NCBI GenBank assembly: GCA_007694035.1 | Contig: RECM01000276.1 | Location: forward strand, 1-39,661 | Direction of reading: 5' to 3' | Source: Balneolaceae bacterium | Lineage (GTDB): Bacteria; Bacteroidota; Rhodothermia; Balneolales; Cyclonatronaceae | DNA length: 39,661 nucleotides | Shown: piece by piece, positions 35,362-39,661 of the stretch | How positions within the stretch are numbered: position 1 is the first letter of the stretch | Layout: the number at the start of each line of letters is the position of its first letter | Notes under the pieces: generated by a model | Told to the model about the DNA's origin: nothing | What the model saw: only the letters and a program-made list of their open reading frames with translations | Databases searched by the model: none | Made by a program: the position numbers and the translations under genes

Positions 35362-35553
35362 TTATTGCGGGTCAGGAGTTTTATTAGCTGTGATCAGATC
35401 GAGAGTGCCGAATATCGTATTGATTTTTTCATGAAGTTCCACCTGTTTGAATCCGGCTTTTTGAAGGATTTCGGGAATATTTCCTTCCAGGTGATCTAAT
35501 GTGTTCGGGTGGCCGTCAAGAATCCGGCATCTGTTCCTCTTGCTGATATCCAC
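35362..35553 (-). pseudogene. Methyltransferase C-terminal remnant
   Basis: A 63-residue frame reads DGHPNTLDHLEGNIPEILQ, then KAGFKQVELHEKINTIFGTL and DLITANK. This fits the last 45 residues of class I SAM-dependent methyltransferases, where an AGF segment and an FGTL strand close the fold. The SAM-binding part is missing, and the first ten residues are unrelated. It is most likely what is left after a deletion. Between it and the cusB stop (35554-35710) lies only the hairpin at 35667-35701. Confidence 0.55.
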
Positions 35554-35666
35554 AGTGCGGACAAGTGATGGTTGATCTTGTTTGGATGTTCATGTTATGA
35601 ATATTTTTGACCGTGGAACTGCCATGTGTGTTTTCCGAAGTTCTGCTATGAAAAAGGTATATGTTT

Positions 35667-35701
35667 CAGACCTGCAGGGTTACCGAAATCTTGCAGGTCT
35701 G
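35667..35701. repeat. REP-like palindromic hairpin
   Basis: CAGACCTGCA (35667-35676) pairs perfectly with TGCAGGTCTG (35692-35701), and five further pairs including G-U extend the stem to about 15 pairs with a 5-base loop. Similar GACCTG/CAGGTC palindromes recur between genes in Bacteroidota genomes. It lies directly after the cusB stop and may also end that transcript. Confidence 0.6.
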
Positions 35702-35710
35702 ATATTTATC

Positions 35711-37498
35711 TTAATTTTCAATCCTTTCAATTACCTCACCGCATCCGAGCATGGTTTCGGGCAGATACGGATTCCGGATCTGCTCCTCACCGCTCAGCCA
35801 GAACGCGCCCTCATCGCCGAATGCCATCGGGCAGTACTGCTGGTACACCACGCCCTCAATCCCGAACGATTTTACGGTGACCACCATCAGATCGGAAAAA
35901 TGCCGGAATTCAGCCCTCAGCGTTTCGATATCGCCGGATGCGGCCATCGGACGCAGATGCCCCTGAAGATTGTTCCAGGCCTGCATCCAGGCCGTGTGGG
36001 CATCGCCGTCGAGCCGGTGCTCACCGATCGTGTCGAGCTTCTGCTCCGCTTCTGATGATTTCTGCAGGGACTGCTCAAAGTCTGATGCAACGAGTGCATC
36101 TTTCAGTTCCAGATAGGTCTGCACCAGGCCGGTAACTTCCCTCCTGAAATCGCCGGGGATGTGATCGCTGTGATCGATGATCTCGATCTGACGGCCCGAA
36201 CCCTCACGGCCCGGCCTGTCCCGCATCTGCCCGTGGTCATGAACGGGTACGGCCCCGGCACCCGGAGTGCGGTTCATCATGCTGAAGCGGTCGGCCAGCT
36301 GCATCTCACTGTCGATGCGGAAGGCGCCGTGGAACACCACCAGTTCGCCCTCATCCACTCCGCTTTCAATCACATAGAAATCGCCGGAACGCATGCCCAG
36401 CTCCACCTCCCGTACCTGGAACCGGGGGACATCCGCCGACGCGTCTTTCACGTACACGAGCGATCGCGGACCGGTCCAGAGCACCGCTGATGCGGGTACC
36501 ATCAGTTTGCGGCCGGGCATTGCGGCGGTAACCGTGGCATTGACCAGCATGTCGGGACGAAGGCTTCCGTCGGCGTTTCTCACATCGGCGCGTACCCGAA
36601 CGGTGCGTTTCTGCGGGTCGAGAACCGGGTCGATGAAGTTCACCGTGGCTTCGTACGTCCGGCCGGGGTTCGACCGGGTGCTGAATTTCACGGTATTGCC
36701 GGCCGCGAGCCAGGCAAGGTCTTCTTCGTAGGCATCGAGGGTTACCCAGAGGCGGTCGAGCCCGGCCACCTCGTAGATGACGGTACCCTGCTCCACATAC
36801 TGTTCGGGCTGAACATTCCGTGCGGTAACAAAACCGTCGGCCGGTGAGAGGATTTCCAGGTTGGTCTGCACCTCGCCGCGGTCGATAATGGCCTGCACCT
36901 GCTCGTCGCTGAACTCCCAGAGTTCGAACCTGCGCAGCGCAGACCGGTACAGGGCGGGGTTGCTCTGCCTCACCCGGGCCGCCTCGAGCAGCTCCCTCTG
37001 GGCACTCACCAGTTCCGGCGAATAGATCGTGGCCATCACCTCGCCCCTGCGGATGGGCGCACCGGTAAAATCGATCTTCACATCACGTATGCGCCCGCCA
37101 AAGTGGGTGGTTACATAGCTGGTGCGGCGCTCATCCACGCTGATACGCCCCGGCAGACGGATTTCCCGTCCCGGGATATCGCGGATCACCGGCGTGGTCT
37201 GTATATCGGCCAGGCGCATTGAGGCCTCGGTCATTACCATGGTGTAGTCGTCCTCCCGCGCTTCGGATGAGGCCGGAATCAGGGCCATACCGCAGATCGG
37301 GCACGAGCCCGGTTCGTCGCTGCGCACCGACGGGTGCATGGAACAGGTCCAGACCTGCCCCGCCTCCGCAGTTGCCCCATGGTCATGCCCCGCATGCGGA
37401 TCGCTGTGACCGGAGCCGCCGAACAGCAGCCATCCAATTAATATGCCGGCCAGTAACAGCCCGGCCCCTGTAAGTAGTTGTTTTTGTATGGTAGTCAT
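35711..37498 (-). CDS. cusB: Heavy-metal RND efflux periplasmic adaptor (CusB-like) with metal-binding and DUF3347 domains
   Basis: The protein has 595 residues. One N-terminal membrane anchor (about 8-26) is followed by a His-rich linker (HAGHDH) and a heavy-metal-binding domain: C52SMHP and C66PICGM (about 50-74). The adaptor core follows (about 85-420), with LPGRISVDERRTSYVTTHFG, GEVMATIYSPELVSAQRELL, a helical hairpin and the beta-barrel/membrane-proximal parts ending YVIESGVDEGELVVFHGAF. The last 150 residues are a DUF3347 domain with QQYCPMAF, FWLSGEEQIRNPY and MLGCGEV. CusB links the inner-membrane pump CusA to the outer-membrane channel CusC and passes Cu(I)/Ag(I). The two extra metal-binding modules suggest it captures metal itself. 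It is third in the operon after cusA and cusC. Confidence 0.93.
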   Translation of the reverse strand: MTTIQKQLLTGAGLLLAGILIGWLLFGGSGHSDPHAGHDHGATAEAGQVWTCSMHPSVRSDEPGSCPICGMALIPASSEAREDDYTMVMTEASMRLADIQTTPVIRDIPGREIRLPGRISVDERRTSYVTTHFGGRIRDVKIDFTGAPIRRGEVMATIYSPELVSAQRELLEAARVRQSNPALYRSALRRFELWEFSDEQVQAIIDRGEVQTNLEILSPADGFVTARNVQPEQYVEQGTVIYEVAGLDRLWVTLDAYEEDLAWLAAGNTVKFSTRSNPGRTYEATVNFIDPVLDPQKRTVRVRADVRNADGSLRPDMLVNATVTAAMPGRKLMVPASAVLWTGPRSLVYVKDASADVPRFQVREVELGMRSGDFYVIESGVDEGELVVFHGAFRIDSEMQLADRFSMMNRTPGAGAVPVHDHGQMRDRPGREGSGRQIEIIDHSDHIPGDFRREVTGLVQTYLELKDALVASDFEQSLQKSSEAEQKLDTIGEHRLDGDAHTAWMQAWNNLQGHLRPMAASGDIETLRAEFRHFSDLMVVTVKSFGIEGVVYQQYCPMAFGDEGAFWLSGEEQIRNPYLPETMLGCGEVIERIEN

Positions 37499-37578
37499 TG
37501 TTTTATAATTTAAATGTAAACGTCATTCAGAGCGCAACGCAGCTGAGCACAGCGAAGCGGAGTGAAGTCGAAGAACGT

Positions 37579-37671
37579 GGAGGCTTTTTCAAAAGCCTCC
37601 TTTTCAAAAGCCTCCGGGGGTGATCCCTCGCGAAATCTTCCCGGTTGACTGCGCAGTGTTGAACACTGCGC
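37579..37671. repeat. Hairpins within the cusC-cusB intergenic element
   Basis: GGAGGCTTTTTCAAAAGCCTCC (stem of 9-10 bases, 37579-37600) is followed by a direct copy of TTTTCAAAAGCCTCC (37601-37615). A second hairpin, GCGCAGTGTT and AACACTGCGC, lies at 37651-37671. Upstream bases (37525-37578) carry the GTCATTCAGAGCGCAACGCA / GAAGTCGAAGAACG style typical of mobile intergenic repeats in Bacteroidota. Confidence 0.6.
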
Positions 37672-37702
37672 GCATGGTTCGACTTCGTACCGGGGTACCG
37701 GT

Positions 37703-37798
37703 ACTGCGCTCACCATGACGGGAGCGAAATGCATACTCGTCACTGCGCTCACCATGGCGGGTGGGCATTGCATACTCGTCACTGCGCTCACCATGACG
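37703..37798. repeat. 39-bp direct repeats at the end of cusC
   Basis: Two full copies (37703-37741 and 37742-37780) and a partial third copy (37781-37798) share the core ACTGCGCTCACCATG and the end GCATACTCGTC. The partial copy overlaps the last codons and stop of cusC, so the repeat supplies the end of that gene. Confidence 0.85.
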
Positions 37799-39395
37799 TA
37801 AGGGGGTCTATTCCCATAAGTGCTTCAAGTCTTATCACAGCGCGGTTTTGTGCGGCTATGGCCTCGACCCGGTCCATTTCAAGGTCCAGCAGTTCCCGCT
37901 GAATTTGCAGCAGTTCGTCGAACCGCACATTCCCCGAAGCGTACTCCTCGCGGAGGATCTCCAGCGCCTGTACCGCCCTCGGAATCAGCTCGACCTCGTG
38001 CAACAGGATGGCACGGTCAAAGCGCCGGGCATCCTCCAGTGCCGTTAACAGTTCCGCATCCAGCCGGTTTTCGGCCTGGTAGCGCAGCTGGTCGAGCGCT
38101 TTGATCTCCTCGCCCACCTGCCGCTGCTGTGACCGTGTGCGGCCCCGGTAGATCGGCAGGCGGATGGTGGCCATGCCAATGAAACTCTCTGTCGCGTCGG
38201 GGTTCATCGACATCGGACCGTAGTCGCGGCCCATCACCTCCAGGCCCAGGCCAAACGATGGACGGCCGTCCAGGCGGGCAATCCTGTCGCGCATTCTCAA
38301 CTCCCTCTCCCTCGCCGACAGGTTCTCAAACACCGGATTCCTGCTTCGCGCGAGCGACCGGGCCTGAACCGAGGAATAGGAATAATCCCTGCGCACGATA
38401 TCATCTGGCACGAATACGGCGGCAACGGGATTCCGGTTCAGCAACGCGTTGAACGAGGCTGTAAGTGAAATCAGCATGCCCTCCTGGTCAGACAGGCGGT
38501 TGCGCAGCCTCTGCTCCTCCATCTGTATGCGCAGGATGTCGGCCTGCCCCGCCCGGGCTGTTTCATAGCGAACCTCAACCAGTTTCTCCAGATCGCGTAA
38601 CAACTGCAGATTCTCCCAGGTTACATCGATATGATGATGCATTTCAAAAATGTCGAACCAGGTCATACGCACCTCCTCCAGCAGTTCAAGCCGGCGGATG
38701 TCGATGGCCGCGCGGTCTGCCCCGGCCGATGCCATCTGCAGCTCACGGCGCGCCTGAAGCGTGCCGAACCAGGGGAACATCTGCATCACCGATACCGAAA
38801 AACGACCGGGGAACGACTCCGACATCATCGGGTTGAAGTCATAATTGATGCCCAGCTCGGGATCGGGCAGCATGCCCGTTTCACGCGATTTTTCGGTCTC
38901 TGACCGGTAGAGAAAATCCAGCGCTTTCAGCTCAGGATTCTGCTCGAGGGCCATCCTCACATACATCTCAAGCTCGGGGTACATTTCATCTGTAGCAGCC
39001 GGAGACGGGGATGGGGATGGGGATGAGTTTGAGGTTAATGTTGAGGATGAGGATGAGTATGGGGGTAAGGTTGAGGTTGAGGTTGAGGTTGAGGATGGTG
39101 TTAATAATGAGTTTTGGGTTGGGTTTGGAATTGAGGTTAATGTTGAGGCAGCGGTCTGGTTTGGGGTTGCGGGCGATTCTGAACCCGATGCAGTTTGGGA
39201 TTGTGCCATGGCAGTGGCAGGCCCTCCGCTCAGAACCGGAGCTGCCATAATCGCGATCAGGATGATGAGCGTTGTGGCCTCATGTATCTTTCTTGCGGAG
39301 ATGCCGGTTACTGCATTGCCTGCGCTACCATCATCCCGGTTTCTGTTGGTGCTTTTTTTCCAGTGTTCCATTGGGTTTATTTTATGGTTTCTCAT
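37788..39395 (-). CDS. cusC: TolC-family outer-membrane channel (CusC-like)
   Basis: The protein has 535 residues. The signal segment lies near 42-66 (TLIILIAIMAAPVLSGGPA), and a Ser/Thr/Pro-rich low-complexity linker follows (about 67-133). The two TolC repeats then run from YPELEMYVRMALEQNPELKA, through LPDPELGINYDF and ATIRLPIYRGRTRSQQRQVG, to an alpha-helical end with QRELLDLEMDRVEAIAAQNR and a short SW tail. TolC-type trimers form the exit duct of the CusBA pump. The ATG overlaps the cusA stop (ATGA), showing tight coupling. The first 41 residues are long for a signal peptide, so the true start may be internal. The linker DNA consists of in-frame hexamer repeats. Confidence 0.9.
   Translation of the reverse strand: MRNHKINPMEHWKKSTNRNRDDGSAGNAVTGISARKIHEATTLIILIAIMAAPVLSGGPATAMAQSQTASGSESPATPNQTAASTLTSIPNPTQNSLLTPSSTSTSTSTLPPYSSSSSTLTSNSSPSPSPSPAATDEMYPELEMYVRMALEQNPELKALDFLYRSETEKSRETGMLPDPELGINYDFNPMMSESFPGRFSVSVMQMFPWFGTLQARRELQMASAGADRAAIDIRRLELLEEVRMTWFDIFEMHHHIDVTWENLQLLRDLEKLVEVRYETARAGQADILRIQMEEQRLRNRLSDQEGMLISLTASFNALLNRNPVAAVFVPDDIVRRDYSYSSVQARSLARSRNPVFENLSARERELRMRDRIARLDGRPSFGLGLEVMGRDYGPMSMNPDATESFIGMATIRLPIYRGRTRSQQRQVGEEIKALDQLRYQAENRLDAELLTALEDARRFDRAILLHEVELIPRAVQALEILREEYASGNVRFDELLQIQRELLDLEMDRVEAIAAQNRAVIRLEALMGIDPLTSW
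39005..39094. repeat. In-frame hexamer repeats in the cusC linker
   Basis: Three GGGGAT-type units near 39007-39024 and four GGTTGA-type units near 39069-39094 (interspersed with related six-base units) encode Ser-Pro and Ser-Thr runs in the linker after the CusC signal. Since six is a multiple of three, gain or loss of units changes linker length but not frame. Confidence 0.75.
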
Positions 39396-39661
39396 ACGTC
39401 ATCCTCCGCTTTCATTTCAAATTTCCATGCCATCTCTTTCCAGATCGCATACAGCAGCGGTACAAGCAGCAGGCTGAAAAGCAGCGCAAACATGCCCCCA
39501 AAGGCCGGAATCGCCATGGGGATCATTATTTCGGCACCGCGGCCCGACGAGGTGAGGATCGGCAGCAGGGCCAGCATGGTGGTTCCGGTGGTCATCAGGC
39601 AGGGCCGCACCCGGCGCTGGGCCGCGTCGATCACCATCGTGTAGAGCGAATCGTGGTGCGC
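39392..39661 (-). CDS. cusA: Heavy-metal RND efflux pump, C-terminal end (CusA-like), partial
   Basis: Only the last 89 residues are present; the gene continues past the right edge. The sequence HHDSLYTMVIDAAQRRVRPC, then LMTTGTTMLALLPIL and MIPMAIPAFGGMFALLFSLL matches the last two membrane segments of the CusA/CzcA family (usually about 1040 residues). The protein uses the proton gradient to expel Cu(I)/Ag(I) or related metals. The tail MAWKFEMKAEDDV is cytoplasmic. The stop codon overlaps the start of cusC by four bases. Confidence 0.9.
   Translation of the reverse strand, partial: AHHDSLYTMVIDAAQRRVRPCLMTTGTTMLALLPILTSSGRGAEIMIPMAIPAFGGMFALLFSLLLVPLLYAIWKEMAWKFEMKAEDDV

Noticed and set aside
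37510..37794. 94-residue minus-strand frame with MVSAVTSM repeats
   Set aside because: It is the translation of the 39-base intergenic repeats and hairpins and has no independent support as a gene.
37703..37798. CRISPR-like array
   Set aside because: The 39-base units are directly adjacent with no unique spacers and no cas genes are near.

Overview
The window looks like part of a chromosome from the Bacteroidota/Rhodothermota/Balneolota group, most likely a Balneolota-type marine or halophilic bacterium. The main clue is a secreted protein ending in a type IX secretion (T9SS) sorting domain of the NFPNPFNPSTTI type. Lipoprotein signals, TTTG/TA-type promoter candidates and intergenic repeat elements also fit. 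This placement is inferred from protein style; no rRNA gene is present.

Positions 1-23568 (all minus strand) form a cell-surface region. In transcription order it holds a DUF2147 protein, a TPR protein, then a tight four-gene operon: an outer-membrane beta-barrel, a giant 3550-residue exported protein, a fibronectin-III protein, and a T9SS cargo protein with cadherin/Ig-like repeats and HAF repeats. A lipoprotein with InlB-type repeats follows and runs off the left edge. The four operon genes are separated by 1-10 bases. The last one starts with TTG behind a perfect ribosome binding site that lies inside the 3' end of the gene before it. The operon is the best candidate for an uncharacterised surface or export system.

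Positions 23600-35700 form an AT-richer accessory region. It carries a RES/Xre toxin-antitoxin pair with a visible operator, a PHB-depolymerase-like lipoprotein hydrolase, dodecin, a Bor-like lipoprotein, a DUF3347 lipoprotein, a VapBC pair with a perfect inverted-repeat operator, and a SWIM/SNF2 helicase. Between these lie broken genes: a DoxX remnant, a P1B-type ATPase with a nonsense codon and a missing 3' end, a fragment of a DUF2231-type paralogue, and a methyltransferase tail. An 11-copy octamer array, small tandem repeats and REP-like hairpins are scattered through it.

Positions 35711-39661 (minus strand) are a Cus-type heavy-metal RND efflux operon in the order cusA (partial), cusC, cusB. 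The CusB protein is fused to a heavy-metal-binding domain at its N-terminus and a DUF3347 domain at its C-terminus. A repeat element sits between cusC and cusB and supplies the last codons of cusC. The free-standing DUF3347 protein, the DUF2231 protein and the dead copper/silver ATPase suggest that the region was once a larger metal-resistance island that has been eroded by deletion and mutation.
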